Shown: positions 9,330-18,832, counted from the stretch's first letter. The stretch: 64,000 nucleotides of DNA from Deinococcus psychrotolerans (GCF_003860465.1 NZ_CP034185.1:1-64000); one strand, 5' to 3'. Numbers and translations: made by a program. The notes: generated by a model not told the origin, from the sequence alone.

Positions 9330-10721
9330 ATGACCGGAACAGCACAGCCAACTTTTGACCTGATCAGCCCGTCCAGCGGCCAAGTAATTGCCCAGATCCC
9401 CGACCAGACGGTGCAGGACGCCCAGGACGCCGTCGAGCGCAGTGTCAAGGCGTTCGGGTCGTGGCGCACAACCAGCGTCTACGAGCGCTCGGTTCTGCTG
9501 CGCAAATTCAACGATCTGATGCTGCGCGACGTCGGCGAAATCGCCCGCCTGATCGCCTCCGAGATGGGCAAACCGGTCACCGAGGCAGCGGGCGAGGTCA
9601 AGTACGCCGCGTCTTTTCTGGAGTGGTACGCCGAGGAAGCCAAACGCATCTACGGCACGGTGGTGCCCAGCCAGAGCGTGACCAAGCAGTTGATGGTCAC
9701 CCATGAACCGGTCGGGCCTGTTTACGCCGTGACCCCCTGGAACTTTCCGGCGGCAATGGCGACCCGCAAAGTAGGCCCAGCGCTGGCGGCAGGCTGCACC
9801 ATCATTCTCAAGGCCGCTGAGCAGTCGCCGCTCACGGCCCTCAAAATGGCCGAGCTGTGGACTGAGGCGGGCGGCCCGGCAGACACCTTTATCGTGCTAA
9901 CCACCTCCGATCCGGTGCCGACCACCAAGGTGATGATGGATGATGCCCGCATTCGCAAGATTACCTTCACCGGCAGCACCGAAGTGGGCCGCTTGCTGGC
10001 TGCTCAGGCTGCACCGACCCTCAAGCGCGTGTCGCTGGAACTCGGCGGGCACGCACCGTACCTAATTTTTGATGACGCCGACCTCGATCAGGCGGTGGCC
10101 GACGTCATAGCCTGCAAGTTCCGCAACGCCGGGCAGACCTGCGTGTGCGTCAACCGGGTGTATGTGCAGCGCGGCATTGCCGACGAGTTTACCCGCAAGC
10201 TGAGCGAGGCGGCGGCCCAGCTGAAGGTGGGCGACCCACTGGACGCTGCCACCCAAATCGGGCCGCTGGTGGACGCGCAGGGCTTAGCCAAAGTCAAGCG
10301 CCATGTCACGGACGCGCTGAGCAAAGGCGCAACCGCCACGACAGGTGGTGAGGCTGGTGAAGGCTTGTACTTCCAGCCCACCGTGCTCAGCGGTGTCCGT
10401 GCTGAGATGCTCATCATGCAGGAAGAAACGTTTGGCCCTGTAGCTCCGATCATCGTTTTCGACACGGAAGAAGAAGCAGTGAAGGCTGCCAACGACACCG
10501 AGTTCGGGCTGGCCGCTTACCTGTGGACGAACAACCTCTCCCGCGCCTTCCGGGTCTCCGCTGCCTTGGAGTACGGCATCATCGGGCTGAACGATCCGGT
10601 TCCCAGCACGGCGCAGGCTCCATTCGGCGGCGTCAAGCAGAGCGGGTATGGACGCGAGGGCGGGCTGTGGGGCATTCAAGAGTACCTCACCACCAAGTAC
10701 CTCAGCATGAATGTGAAGTAA
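9330..10721 (+). CDS. NAD(P)-dependent succinate-semialdehyde-type aldehyde dehydrogenase
   Basis: A 463-aa aldehyde dehydrogenase. Cofactor and catalytic motifs are in order: TPWNFPAAM, FTGSTEVG, Glu237 in LELGGHAP, Cys271 in NAGQTCVCVNR and EETFGPVAPI. The double cysteine of TCVC and the surrounding residues resemble GabD-type succinate semialdehyde dehydrogenases, which make succinate at the end of the 4-aminobutyrate shunt. Start ATG 9330 has AGAGGT at good spacing. A VOC protein follows 63 bp downstream and may share its transcript. No 4-aminobutyrate transaminase gene is adjacent, so broader aldehyde use is possible. Confidence 0.88.
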   Translation: MTGTAQPTFDLISPSSGQVIAQIPDQTVQDAQDAVERSVKAFGSWRTTSVYERSVLLRKFNDLMLRDVGEIARLIASEMGKPVTEAAGEVKYAASFLEWYAEEAKRIYGTVVPSQSVTKQLMVTHEPVGPVYAVTPWNFPAAMATRKVGPALAAGCTIILKAAEQSPLTALKMAELWTEAGGPADTFIVLTTSDPVPTTKVMMDDARIRKITFTGSTEVGRLLAAQAAPTLKRVSLELGGHAPYLIFDDADLDQAVADVIACKFRNAGQTCVCVNRVYVQRGIADEFTRKLSEAAAQLKVGDPLDAATQIGPLVDAQGLAKVKRHVTDALSKGATATTGGEAGEGLYFQPTVLSGVRAEMLIMQEETFGPVAPIIVFDTEEEAVKAANDTEFGLAAYLWTNNLSRAFRVSAALEYGIIGLNDPVPSTAQAPFGGVKQSGYGREGGLWGIQEYLTTKYLSMNVK

Positions 10722-10784
10722 CAGTTCACTGTGCCAGTGGGCCAGCCTACGGACGCGCAGGCCGACGCCTTTCATGCTGGGGGC

Positions 10785-11669
10785 GTGAACGATTCGCAGA
10801 CCACCACTGCCTCTCAGACCGCCGACTCACCGCTGCTCGACTTGGCAGGCATCACCTTGGAAGTCAACCATCTGGCGCGGGGCGTGCGCTTTTATGAACA
10901 GGTTCTGGGCCTTGAGAGACTTGAGCAGGAAGCGGGGAACACCAGCAGCGTCGCCACCCTGCGCGTCAATGCCCACCAGACCCTGAGTTTGTGGCAGCCG
11001 GTGACGCGGCAGCACAACGACGCCCGGCTCGCACCTTTGCAGGCACGTGGGGCCACTCACCTGCATTACGCTTTTCAGGTGCAGATTACAGACTTGCCGC
11101 GCTGCAAAGATGTGCTCGACGAACACGGCCTGAGTTGGCAAGAAATCAATCTGGGCACACCCGACGCGCCCGACAAAGGCCTTTATTTCTTCGATCCTTT
11201 CGGGCACGGCTTGGAACTGCGCGGCGTCAACTTGGCCGATTCGCGCCGCCCTTACTTTTTGCCTTCAGTGCAACCGGCCCGCCCCCACGCTCTGCCGATC
11301 CTCGGCCTACGCGAAGCGGCGCTGGCGTTTCAGGATTACTCCGCCATGAAAACGCGCTTGCCGCAAGCTTACGGCTTCGCCTTTGCCAAAGAGCAAGAAG
11401 ACCGTGATTTTGCTCAGTTCACGTTGGCCCCGCGCCCCGAACCTGACGGCAACGGCACGCCCCGGCGCTGGCTCTATGCCTGGGATCCGCAAGTGGGCCT
11501 CGCCGATATGCTGGGAGGCGACCACGCCCTCGTCAAGTTCTACGCCGACGTGCAGGCCGTGACCCGGCGGGTCAAGCAAGCGGGCCTGCCGCACCTGCTC
11601 GACGAAGTGGGGCTGGCGGTGCGCGACCCGGAAGGACATGTCTTTGAATTTGTCGAGCCGCCCGCTTGA
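10785..11669 (+). CDS. Two-module VOC (glyoxalase / extradiol dioxygenase-like) protein
   Basis: A ~294-aa protein of the vicinal-oxygen-chelate superfamily with two tandem modules. Module 1 (~20-140) has the usual start LEVNHLARGVRFYEQVLGL and a metal-ligand region GHGLELRGV. Module 2 (~160-290) ends in DPEGHVFEFVEPP. Paired modules are typical of ring-cleaving dioxygenases and some glyoxalases. A GTG at 10731 would give a longer 312-aa form; 10785 is preferred because the extra residues are low-complexity and a G-rich site precedes it. It lies just downstream of the aldehyde dehydrogenase, compatible with a small catabolic operon. Substrate unknown. Confidence 0.75.
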   Translation: MNDSQTTTASQTADSPLLDLAGITLEVNHLARGVRFYEQVLGLERLEQEAGNTSSVATLRVNAHQTLSLWQPVTRQHNDARLAPLQARGATHLHYAFQVQITDLPRCKDVLDEHGLSWQEINLGTPDAPDKGLYFFDPFGHGLELRGVNLADSRRPYFLPSVQPARPHALPILGLREAALAFQDYSAMKTRLPQAYGFAFAKEQEDRDFAQFTLAPRPEPDGNGTPRRWLYAWDPQVGLADMLGGDHALVKFYADVQAVTRRVKQAGLPHLLDEVGLAVRDPEGHVFEFVEPPA

Positions 11670-11743
11670 CTGTTTGATTGGTCGCCCATCGGGCTGCAAA
11701 GTGTTCTTTCAAACCGTGAAGTGTTTCTCTGGGTGAGCCGTTA

Positions 11744-11749
11744 TATATT
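11744..11749 (+). promoter_or_regulatory. -10 element of a likely leaderless transcript
   Basis: TATATT lies 6 bases before the ATG at 11756, too close for a ribosome-binding leader. This spacing is typical of leaderless messages in Deinococcus. No clear -35 box is seen. Confidence 0.55.
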
Positions 11750-11755
11750 CTAGGG

Positions 11756-12613
11756 ATGAGCGAAAGCGAACTGCGGCAACTGCTGATCAAACAAGATGTG
11801 GAAGGCGTCCTCAATGCTGTTGAGTCGAGCTTGCCCGGTCAGCCCGGCAACGCCACCCGCCGCAACAATGTCAGCGGCTGCCGGATTTTTTTACGCTGGG
11901 CCTTTGACAGCGGCCAGAGCGTGCTGTCGCCTGCCGAAACGCTGGGAGCGGCGTATCTGGCTTTCCTCAAGCGCAAGCACCCCGACACGCCCGCCAGCGT
12001 CATCAACCGCCTCGCGCACGCCCGCAACCTCTATACGGCGCTGCGAGATCAGGGCGCAGCCGCCGCCGATCCATTCACCCAACTCGACGCGCCCAGCAAC
12101 GATCCAGCGCTGCACAAGGAAGCCTACACCGAAGCTGAAATTCAGCGCTTGATCACGCACGGCAACGCCCGTGAACAGGCGCTGGTGCTGCTCGGCGCAC
12201 ACGCGGGCCTGACTGGGCCGGAAGTCGCCAAGCTCAACTGGCGCGACATGCAGTTCGAGCAGGGCATCCTCAGCGTGCGGGGCCGCGAAGTGCCCACCGG
12301 CACGGCCCTGCACGCCGCTTTGCAGCACTACGCCCACGCGCAGGGCGTGACCCAACTGTTCGGCGGCGAAGGCAAAGTCTTTCCAGAATTAGACAACGAC
12401 CACATGGTGCGGGCCGCGCTTTTCCGGGTCTGCATGAGCGGCAACGTGCCGTACCGTGCTTGGCGGGCGCTGAGAAACCACGCGGGGCTGCGGATGCTCA
12501 ACCTCACCCACGATGAGCAGCGGGTTGCGCAGTATTTGGGCCTGAGCACCCTTAAGGCCGTCAAATTTATTCAGCGGGCGGTTGACCGGGGCATGGGCCA
12601 AGCGAGCGGGTAA
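11756..12613 (+). CDS. Tyrosine-recombinase fold protein with degenerate active site
   Basis: A 285-aa protein with the layout of XerC/XerD-type recombinases: a SAM-like core-binding domain (~1-110) and a catalytic-fold domain (~120-280). Aligned by eye with XerD, the box I Arg is Thr in HAGLTGPEVAKLNW and the beta-hairpin Lys is not visible. The HxxR motif reads R-A-L-R in WRALRNHAG, so only one Arg is kept. The box II His following LR is Asn, the later LGH is LGL, and the Tyr nucleophile position is Phe in VKFIQRAV. It is therefore probably not an active strand-transferase but may still bind DNA. The frame is intact and full length, so loss of catalysis looks selected rather than decayed. 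No adjacent att sites or phage genes are visible. Confidence 0.72.
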   Translation: MSESELRQLLIKQDVEGVLNAVESSLPGQPGNATRRNNVSGCRIFLRWAFDSGQSVLSPAETLGAAYLAFLKRKHPDTPASVINRLAHARNLYTALRDQGAAAADPFTQLDAPSNDPALHKEAYTEAEIQRLITHGNAREQALVLLGAHAGLTGPEVAKLNWRDMQFEQGILSVRGREVPTGTALHAALQHYAHAQGVTQLFGGEGKVFPELDNDHMVRAALFRVCMSGNVPYRAWRALRNHAGLRMLNLTHDEQRVAQYLGLSTLKAVKFIQRAVDRGMGQASG

Positions 12614-13018
12614 CAGACCCCCCCCCATAAAATGAGCAAAGCATAAATATCTTGCGCGGATTTCGTTTTTCTGGTTCATTTTTACTCGTTTTCTGAATGC
12701 GTGTTGAAAATGATCGCTTTATTCTGGACGTGAGAAATTCTACAGATAGGTGTGCCCTGCTTTGCAGTTCCACTGAAAGAGTGAAAAGTGTGAGGGAAAG
12801 CTCGCTCTAGCAAAGAAATGAACCCTCCGGTGTGATGGTAGAACGCTCGTCATTTTAAAATACGTATTAAATTTCACTTCTCAGTCTTAGAAAAATGTGC
12901 AGATTTCTCTCTGCTCTCACAAAGGGTGTCGTCCTCATCACATTTTTTACTCAGACAAGTAGAATTATTCACACAGCACTCTGTCCAAAATCTGACAGTA
13001 GGGGGCTGAGGAGGGTTC
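12614..13018. other. AT-rich intergenic region without a gene
   Basis: These 405 bp begin with a run of nine C residues (from 12616) and are markedly AT-richer than the flanking genes. A perfect 10-bp palindrome AATACGTATT lies at 12859-12868. No ORF with coding character and no RNA gene is seen. It probably holds the promoter of the following secreted-protein gene, but no convincing -35/-10 pair could be fixed. Confidence 0.6.
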
Positions 13019-13894
13019 ATGAAGCACATCAATCACATTTGGTTGACCTTGGCAGCGGCGGGAGCTTGTTTGGCCAGCGCTCAAACGATTTCGCCCACGT
13101 TGGGCGGCACCAATCAAGCGGTGGCCACCGGCACCAAGACCGCCACCGTACAGCAGACCGTCAACCTCAAGCTGCCCGAAGCGACGGCGCTTCACCTCGC
13201 CACCACCAACCTCGAATTCGACATCTCCAAGATCGGCCAGCAAGACGGCACGTGGTACTGCGCTTACGGCAAACCCGGCAGCGACGGCGTGGCCCGTGAC
13301 ATTACCGACACCCCCGGCGCAAACTTCTGGAACCAAAAAGAAGTGCTGCCACTGGGCACCTCGTACTCGCCCACCACCGAGTTCGGCAAAGTAACTATCA
13401 ATGCTGGCCCGCAGGTCAAGTCGTATCCGCCTGTCGCGCTGCTCAACGGCGTGGTGGACAACAAGTCCAAAGCCTACTTCGTGTGCTACCGCACCTTCGT
13501 GCTGCAAAAGTTCTCCAACCTCGGCAACTTCAAGCTGAGCGTCAGCCGCGATACGCCCACTGGTGACCGTGGCAAGCAACTGATGTACATTCAAGACAAC
13601 CCCTGTGATTCGTTCGGACAGCCCACCGGCCTTTACCAACTGCTGCCCGGCTCGACCCGCGAACTCATTCCGCTCAATCTCACCAAAGGCACCACTGGTA
13701 AGCGGGCGGCAGCCGGCGCAGCCGCGACGCCCAAACTCTGCCGCGAGTACACCAGCTGGCTCGACGATCTGGTGGTGGTGGCCGTCGTGGTTGACGGCGA
13801 CTTGGCCGGGGACAACATCGCCACGCTGACCTACACCCTCGAATCCAAAGCCGCGCCGTTCGTGCTGGCCGATTCTAAAGTCGTCAATCCTTAA
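13019..13894 (+). CDS. Secreted protein of unknown function, start of surface locus
   Basis: A 291-aa exported protein starting at ATG 13019 behind AGGAGG. The signal peptide ends near LASAQ (about residue 22). The mature part begins with a Thr/Gly/Ala-rich stretch, then a beta-rich body. Four Cys (in WYCAYG, FVCYRTF, NPCDSFG and KLCREY) could form two disulfides. A strong terminator follows, so it is likely monocistronic although it heads the rightward surface gene set. No known domain is recognised. The beta pattern and its position before a chaperone-like gene make a secreted surface subunit possible; this is inference. Confidence 0.72.
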   Translation: MKHINHIWLTLAAAGACLASAQTISPTLGGTNQAVATGTKTATVQQTVNLKLPEATALHLATTNLEFDISKIGQQDGTWYCAYGKPGSDGVARDITDTPGANFWNQKEVLPLGTSYSPTTEFGKVTINAGPQVKSYPPVALLNGVVDNKSKAYFVCYRTFVLQKFSNLGNFKLSVSRDTPTGDRGKQLMYIQDNPCDSFGQPTGLYQLLPGSTRELIPLNLTKGTTGKRAAAGAAATPKLCREYTSWLDDLVVVAVVVDGDLAGDNIATLTYTLESKAAPFVLADSKVVNP

Positions 13895-13963
13895 AGCTTC
13901 CCTGCTCTAGGGCTCTAGAGGTCATGCTGAATTTTTCGGTACTTTTCTAAGGAGTGCCCCCGA

Positions 13964-14004
13964 GCCAGAAAGCGCCGCAATTCGTTTTGCGCTTTCTGGC
14001 TTTT
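13964..14004 (+). terminator. Strong hairpin terminator
   Basis: A perfect 12-bp stem (GCCAGAAAGCGC/GCGCTTTCTGGC) with a 13-base loop is followed by TTTT. It separates the secreted-protein gene from the chaperone-like gene. Confidence 0.85.
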
Positions 14005-14055
14005 GAGACTCTGTCTTCGTTCTACAAACACGGTTAAGCCCTTTATTGGAGGTTC

Positions 14056-14901
14056 ATGCGCCGCCTTTTCGCTTTACTCACTTCTCTTCTCCTCGCTGCG
14101 CCGATCAGCGCTCAGGGCACGGTCGGCGTTGACCCGGTGGCGCGGCTGTTTACGGCCAAGCCGGGCGACAGCATTACTCAAGATCTCAATATCTACAATC
14201 CCAACGCCGACCCGGCCTCACTGCGGGTGGCGGTTTATTTGTCCGATATGGACATCAGCGAAACCGGCGAAACCAAGTACCTCAGCGCCGGAACCTTACC
14301 GGAAAGTCTCAAAAACTGGATGACGTTTTCACCGACCTCACTCGATTTGGGCGGGCAGCAAACCCAGAACGTGCGCTACACCGTGCAAGTGCCCAAAGAC
14401 GCCGCGCCCGGCACCCACTGGATCATGCTGATGCTGGAGGGCCAAGACGCCGCGCCAGTGCCCGGCAAAACGCTGGCGTCGTTCCGGCTGCGGGTGGCCC
14501 ACACCGTTTACGTGAACGTGGAGCCGATCAAGCGCTCTGGCGAGATCAGCGGCATTTTCGATCAGGTGCCCCAAACAGCAGACCGGCCCTACACCATCGG
14601 CGTGCAATACCGCAACACCGGCAACGCCGTGAGCGGAGTGCAGGGCCGAGTCGAGCTGCGGGACGCGGGCGGCGAACGGATTGCCACGCTGCCACTCAAT
14701 TTGGACGTGGCGCTACCGAATCACACCCTGCTGCTCCAGGCCAGCCTTACCGGGCCAGTTCCCAAAGGGCAGTACAGCGCCCTCGTCGTGCTCAATGACG
14801 GCGACCCCAGCCGGGAGCTGCTCGGCGAGCATGTTCTGAGCTTGCCGTTTGATCTGACCGCCCCCGCTCCACTGCCTGCGCCCGGCGCAGCGGGGAAATA
14901 A
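14056..14901 (+). CDS. Exported Ig-fold protein resembling fimbrial chaperones
   Basis: A 281-aa exported protein (signal peptide to about ISAQG, residue 20) with ATG 14056 behind GGAGG. Residues ~22-160 form an Ig-like domain with the flow of periplasmic pilus chaperones: VDPVARLFTAKPGDS at the start, then WMTFSPTSLDLGGQQTQNV, then a cis-turn-like KDAAPGTHW. A second beta domain (~165-265) has YRNTGNAVSGV. The next gene begins 3 bases after its stop, so the two are cotranscribed and probably translationally coupled. It may fold or stabilise the secreted beta proteins encoded around it. The chaperone idea rests on pattern only; a structural cell-surface Ig protein is the alternative. Confidence 0.65.
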   Translation: MRRLFALLTSLLLAAPISAQGTVGVDPVARLFTAKPGDSITQDLNIYNPNADPASLRVAVYLSDMDISETGETKYLSAGTLPESLKNWMTFSPTSLDLGGQQTQNVRYTVQVPKDAAPGTHWIMLMLEGQDAAPVPGKTLASFRLRVAHTVYVNVEPIKRSGEISGIFDQVPQTADRPYTIGVQYRNTGNAVSGVQGRVELRDAGGERIATLPLNLDVALPNHTLLLQASLTGPVPKGQYSALVVLNDGDPSRELLGEHVLSLPFDLTAPAPLPAPGAAGK

Positions 14902-14904
14902 AGC

Positions 14905-15432
14905 GTGCCGGCGTCGCGCAGTCCAGGTGGCTGGCTGCTGTCGGGCTGGTCAATCCTGCTCGGCGCGGCGCTCTGGTTGCCGGCTGTGGCCCAAACCGCT
15001 CCCAGCAAGCCCGATACAGTGATTCGCGGCCTGATTCCAGAAGTGATTTCGCTGCGGAGTCCGGCGGACGGGCAAATCGACTTTGCCATCACCCCGCAAA
15101 ATTATCCGCCCGCCACTTTTCCGGCCCGCTACCTCGCGCCGCTCAAGAGTTTCGCGGTGCTGAGCAGCAGCCCCAAGCCGTGGACGGTGCAAATGGAGAT
15201 CGTGGCGAACGCCGACACGCGGGGACGCGTTCCCGAGCTCAAGAATGTGTCTTACCGCATCAACAGCGGCGGATGGCTGCCGGTGGTCGCCACTCCCCAA
15301 GTGGTACTGAGCGGCACTTCACCCACCCTCGGCTGGCAGCCGATCACCTTGGAATTTGCCCTCGTTTTACAAGGCGGCGAACTCGACGAGGAGAGCTTCA
15401 ACGTGCGCTTTACGGCGACTGTATTGCCTTAA
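14905..15432 (+). CDS. Small exported beta-rich protein (possible surface subunit)
   Basis: A 175-aa protein with a GTG start 3 bases after the stop of the chaperone-like gene. A hydrophobic signal segment (WLLSGWSILLGAALWLP) is followed by VAQTAP, a likely cleavage region. The mature ~140 residues are all-beta, without Cys, and end FNVRFTATVLP. The coupling to the upstream gene and the size fit a secreted subunit handled by that protein, as in pilus systems. No family is recognised with confidence. A 129-bp gap then precedes the large beta protein gene, so a new promoter may lie there. Confidence 0.65.
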   Translation: MPASRSPGGWLLSGWSILLGAALWLPAVAQTAPSKPDTVIRGLIPEVISLRSPADGQIDFAITPQNYPPATFPARYLAPLKSFAVLSSSPKPWTVQMEIVANADTRGRVPELKNVSYRINSGGWLPVVATPQVVLSGTSPTLGWQPITLEFALVLQGGELDEESFNVRFTATVLP

Positions 15433-15561
15433 AAATTAGATGTCTCTTCTGTTGTCCATTGCTTTTTAGACGAACAAGCTCATTTTGAAGCCAAATTGAC
15501 GTTGTTTCGCTGATCAAACACTCTCAAAGACACGGAAAAGACTAAGGAGGTGAAAGAAACA

Positions 15562-18500
15562 GTGAAAAGGTCACGGCGGGCAGCAGTTTTGACGGCAATG
15601 CTGGCGGCGTCGCTGAGTGCGGCGCAGGCCCAAAGCGCTTTGCCGGTGCCCACGCCCTTTTCGCTGACCTCACCGACGCCCCGCAGCGGCGTACCCGGCC
15701 AGCTCGTCACACTGACTTTCCGGCTGGAGGGTCAGGGGCGCTATGACCTCGCGGTCGAGTCGCCGCCGGGCTGGGTGCCGATTACGCCGCGTGCCCAGCT
15801 CGACCTCAGCGGACAGACCCTCTTCCCCGTGACGTTCCGCATTCCGGCGCAGGCTCCGGCGGGTCAGGTGCCGATTACCGTCCGTGCCCAGCAAGGCGGA
15901 CAGGACGTGATGAGCGCCAAGTCAAACGTCACGGTGCAGGCCAAAAGCTTGGTGGGCCTGAGCAGTCCGGCCAAAGTCGAGGGCGCGGCGGGCGTGTTTC
16001 TCAAAATTCCGGTGGACGTGGTCAACCTCGGCAACCAAACCGACACTTTTGATCTGGCGCTTGAAAACGTAGACAGCAGGCCGCAGCTCAGCGCCCGCAG
16101 CGTCACGCTCAAGGCCGGTGAGCGCACGACTGTGCAGGTCTCACTGATCTTGTCGGGGATTTCACCGGATTACCACTACACCACCTATGTTCTGGCCACT
16201 TCGCGCTCAGACTCGGCAGTGGTGGCCCGCAGCCGTAGCGAAATTCTTTTTAGGGCAGGCACGAATAGAACTGGCGGCAGCGCGGCCAACAGCGGCCCTT
16301 CCCTGCTGTTCAAGGTGCGCTCGGAAGCGGAAGTGGCTTATCAGCGCAGCGATCAGGGCGACCAAGTGGACTGGGGGTACGGCGTGCAAGCCAGCGGCAG
16401 CGGCCAGCTCTCAGACTCGGTGGAAGCCGCCGCCAGCAGCGAAGTGGGCGGCGACCAAGCTGCGGCGCTGCCCAGCACCCTCTCCGCTCAGCTCGAACTC
16501 CGCAGCGAAACGTGGAGCGCCCAAGTTACCGGCAGCAGCAGCGGCGTGAGCGTGGGCGGCAGCGTCCAAGCGGGCGACTGGACCATTGCGCCCAGAGCGC
16601 AGTATCAAGCGCTGGGCGCGGCCAAACGCTACGGCGCAGGGGTGGATGTCAGCGGGCCGGTCGCGGGCGGCAAGTTCAGCGCCAGCGCCAGTTCGCAGGC
16701 CGTGACACTCGGCGAGCAGAGCCAGCGGCAAGACAGTTTCGGCGCACGTTACGCGGTGACGCTCAGCCCCGCGCTGGATTTGAGTGTGTCGGCCAGCGCT
16801 CAGGGCACCCAGAGCAGTCTGCGGCGTGTTGCTCCTCTCCTACCGACTGATCCACCCGCTGACGCCAGCTCCCCCGTTCCAGCCGCTCAGCCCGCGCCCA
16901 CCGGCACGCCCACCAGCAACTATAGCTTCGGGGCGCAGGCTGCTCAAATCCTGACCTACCGCAGCGGCAATGTCGATTTCACCGAGACGTACAGCGCTTC
17001 TCTGGGCGGGCTGCACACTTTTGGGGTGTCGGGCGGACTGAGCAGCGCCGCGCCGCTGGGTCTGCGGGCGGCGGCCACCGTGCAGCTCACGCCCAAAGAA
17101 AACTGGTACGGCGTGTCGGGCCTGGCCTTTTTTGACGGAGGCGGCAGCCGCAGCTTTGGAGCCAGCATCGGCGGGCATTACCAGTTCAGCAGCGACCCCA
17201 CGCGGGCCTCGCAGTGGCAAGCCAGCGCGGGTGTTTCGTCACCGACCTACCGCGTCAAGGCTGCCAGCTTTGGCGAGCTGAGCTTGGCCGCGACCCTGAG
17301 GGCAGCGCTGTCGAGCGACGACAACAAGCCGCTCGCCACAGACCGCAGCTTGGGCCTGGAAGGCGGCCTGAGCACGGCGGCGCTACAACTGCGGGCCAGC
17401 GCCAGCGCCCAGCAGGACTACACCAACACCCAGCAGCAGCGCGAGCAGCTTAGCTTGGGACTGGCCAGCAGCTACCGCCTCGGCGAGAACGAGTTCGGGG
17501 CGCAGGTCGGCGCGGCGCGGGTCAGTTTAGATGGCGTGCCCACCACCACTTACAGCGGGCAAGTCAGTTGGCAGCGCCAGTGGAGCGCCCAGCTCAGCAG
17601 CGCCCTCGATTTTAGCCAGAGTTGGCAGAACAACTCCGAGGGCAGCAGCGCCCGTTCGTCGGCGGGAGTGAGCGTCGAAGGCCAAGACGTTTTGACACCG
17701 GGGCTGAGCCTGCGGGCCAGCTACCGCCTCGCTTACGACAGCGCCAAAACGGGGCCGAGCAGCAGCGGGCAGCCGCTGAGTCAAGCGGCACGCGTGGGGG
17801 TCAGCTACGATTTGGCCTTGGCAGTCGCCACACCAGCGGCAGTGGTGCAGGCCTTCGGCGGCCTGAGCGGCAGCTTGGTCAGCGGCACGCTCTACCGCGA
17901 CGACAACTTGAACGGCGTACGCGACCCCGGCGAAGCGGCGCTGGCGGGCGTCACGGTGCAGGCGGGCAACCAGACCAGCGTCACCGACGCGCAGGGCCGC
18001 TACCAACTGCAAGTCAGCGGGCCGCAGACGCTGAGTTTTCCCTCGGGGCTCAGCGCCGCGCTCGAACCGTTTGGGGCTGGCGATTCGCGCCGCCTTACGG
18101 GAACAGCCGGCAGCCGCGAGACCCGCGACATCGGCTTTGCGCCGGTCGGCAACGTGGACGTGCTGGCTTATCAAGACCTCAACCAAAACGGTGTGTATGA
18201 CGCAGACGAACCGGGTTTGCCTTACGCCTCAGTGCGGCTGGTGGGGCCGGTAACGCGCACTGTGCAGGCCGACAGCCGGGGCCACGCCCGCACCACTTTG
18301 CCGCTGGGCCGCTACACGGCAGCGCTGGATCTGACTGGCATCGCGGGCCTGAGCGCCGCCGCTCCGCTGCAAGCCGATGTGCAAGTCGGCGCGGCAGGGG
18401 CCGGAGCGCTGCAACTCGGCGCGGTTTCTTTCATGCCCAAAGCGGTGCTGTCCTACAAAAACGGCGCGGCGGCGATTTTTGCCCGCTTGGACAGCGAAAC

Positions 18501-18765
18501 CGCTCAAGCGGGCGACGACGTGCGCCTGAACGTGCAGCTTCAGGGCGCAGATTCACTGAGCGTGCGGGCCTTCGGGCAAGATTATCCCGCTGCCCTCAGT
18601 GACAACCGCGCCGAGATCACGCTGAGAGTGCCTCAGCACGCCGCGCCGGGCGTGTATGATCTGGTGCTCACCGCATCCGGGCCAAGCGGCCAAAAAACCA
18701 GTAGTGTGCGCCTGATTCTGACGCCAACAGCAACGACGCCGGTGGGCGAAGTAACCGGGCCGTAA
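15562..18765 (+). CDS. Large beta-rich surface/outer-membrane protein with SdrD_B-like modules
   Basis: A 1067-aa exported protein. The GTG at 15562 is chosen because a full AAGGAGGTGA site lies 8 bases upstream; GTG 15550 would overlap that site. After the signal peptide (to about AAQAQS) come two Ig-like NEW3/CARDB-type domains (~25-220). Next is a ~520-residue run of short alternating Ser/Gly/Gln/Tyr strands resembling an outer-membrane barrel. Then come two SdrD_B-like modules (GTLYRDDNLNGVRDPGEAAL and YQDLNQNGVYDADEPGLPYA) and a final Ig-like domain. Fimbrial ushers of alternative pathways also combine a barrel with carboxypeptidase-regulatory-like modules, but no diagnostic usher motif was found. 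Together with the chaperone-like and small secreted genes upstream, an assembly or anchoring role at the cell surface is plausible. Confidence 0.7.
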   Translation: MKRSRRAAVLTAMLAASLSAAQAQSALPVPTPFSLTSPTPRSGVPGQLVTLTFRLEGQGRYDLAVESPPGWVPITPRAQLDLSGQTLFPVTFRIPAQAPAGQVPITVRAQQGGQDVMSAKSNVTVQAKSLVGLSSPAKVEGAAGVFLKIPVDVVNLGNQTDTFDLALENVDSRPQLSARSVTLKAGERTTVQVSLILSGISPDYHYTTYVLATSRSDSAVVARSRSEILFRAGTNRTGGSAANSGPSLLFKVRSEAEVAYQRSDQGDQVDWGYGVQASGSGQLSDSVEAAASSEVGGDQAAALPSTLSAQLELRSETWSAQVTGSSSGVSVGGSVQAGDWTIAPRAQYQALGAAKRYGAGVDVSGPVAGGKFSASASSQAVTLGEQSQRQDSFGARYAVTLSPALDLSVSASAQGTQSSLRRVAPLLPTDPPADASSPVPAAQPAPTGTPTSNYSFGAQAAQILTYRSGNVDFTETYSASLGGLHTFGVSGGLSSAAPLGLRAAATVQLTPKENWYGVSGLAFFDGGGSRSFGASIGGHYQFSSDPTRASQWQASAGVSSPTYRVKAASFGELSLAATLRAALSSDDNKPLATDRSLGLEGGLSTAALQLRASASAQQDYTNTQQQREQLSLGLASSYRLGENEFGAQVGAARVSLDGVPTTTYSGQVSWQRQWSAQLSSALDFSQSWQNNSEGSSARSSAGVSVEGQDVLTPGLSLRASYRLAYDSAKTGPSSSGQPLSQAARVGVSYDLALAVATPAAVVQAFGGLSGSLVSGTLYRDDNLNGVRDPGEAALAGVTVQAGNQTSVTDAQGRYQLQVSGPQTLSFPSGLSAALEPFGAGDSRRLTGTAGSRETRDIGFAPVGNVDVLAYQDLNQNGVYDADEPGLPYASVRLVGPVTRTVQADSRGHARTTLPLGRYTAALDLTGIAGLSAAAPLQADVQVGAAGAGALQLGAVSFMPKAVLSYKNGAAAIFARLDSETAQAGDDVRLNVQLQGADSLSVRAFGQDYPAALSDNRAEITLRVPQHAAPGVYDLVLTASGPSGQKTSSVRLILTPTATTPVGEVTGP

Positions 18766-18832
18766 GGGTTGGGACGCTTAAGTAGAGTAGCTGTAGATAT
18801 GTTTTGTAAATAAGTCTGTTTTTAGTGATCTA

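Noticed and set aside
8561..9469. 302-codon frame on the - strand
   Set aside because: Overlaps the acyltransferase and the start of the aldehyde dehydrogenase in antisense; no coding character.
12616..12624. Run of nine C residues after the recombinase gene
   Set aside because: A short homopolymer with no hairpin or gene start attached; possible sequencing-length error, not a feature by itself.
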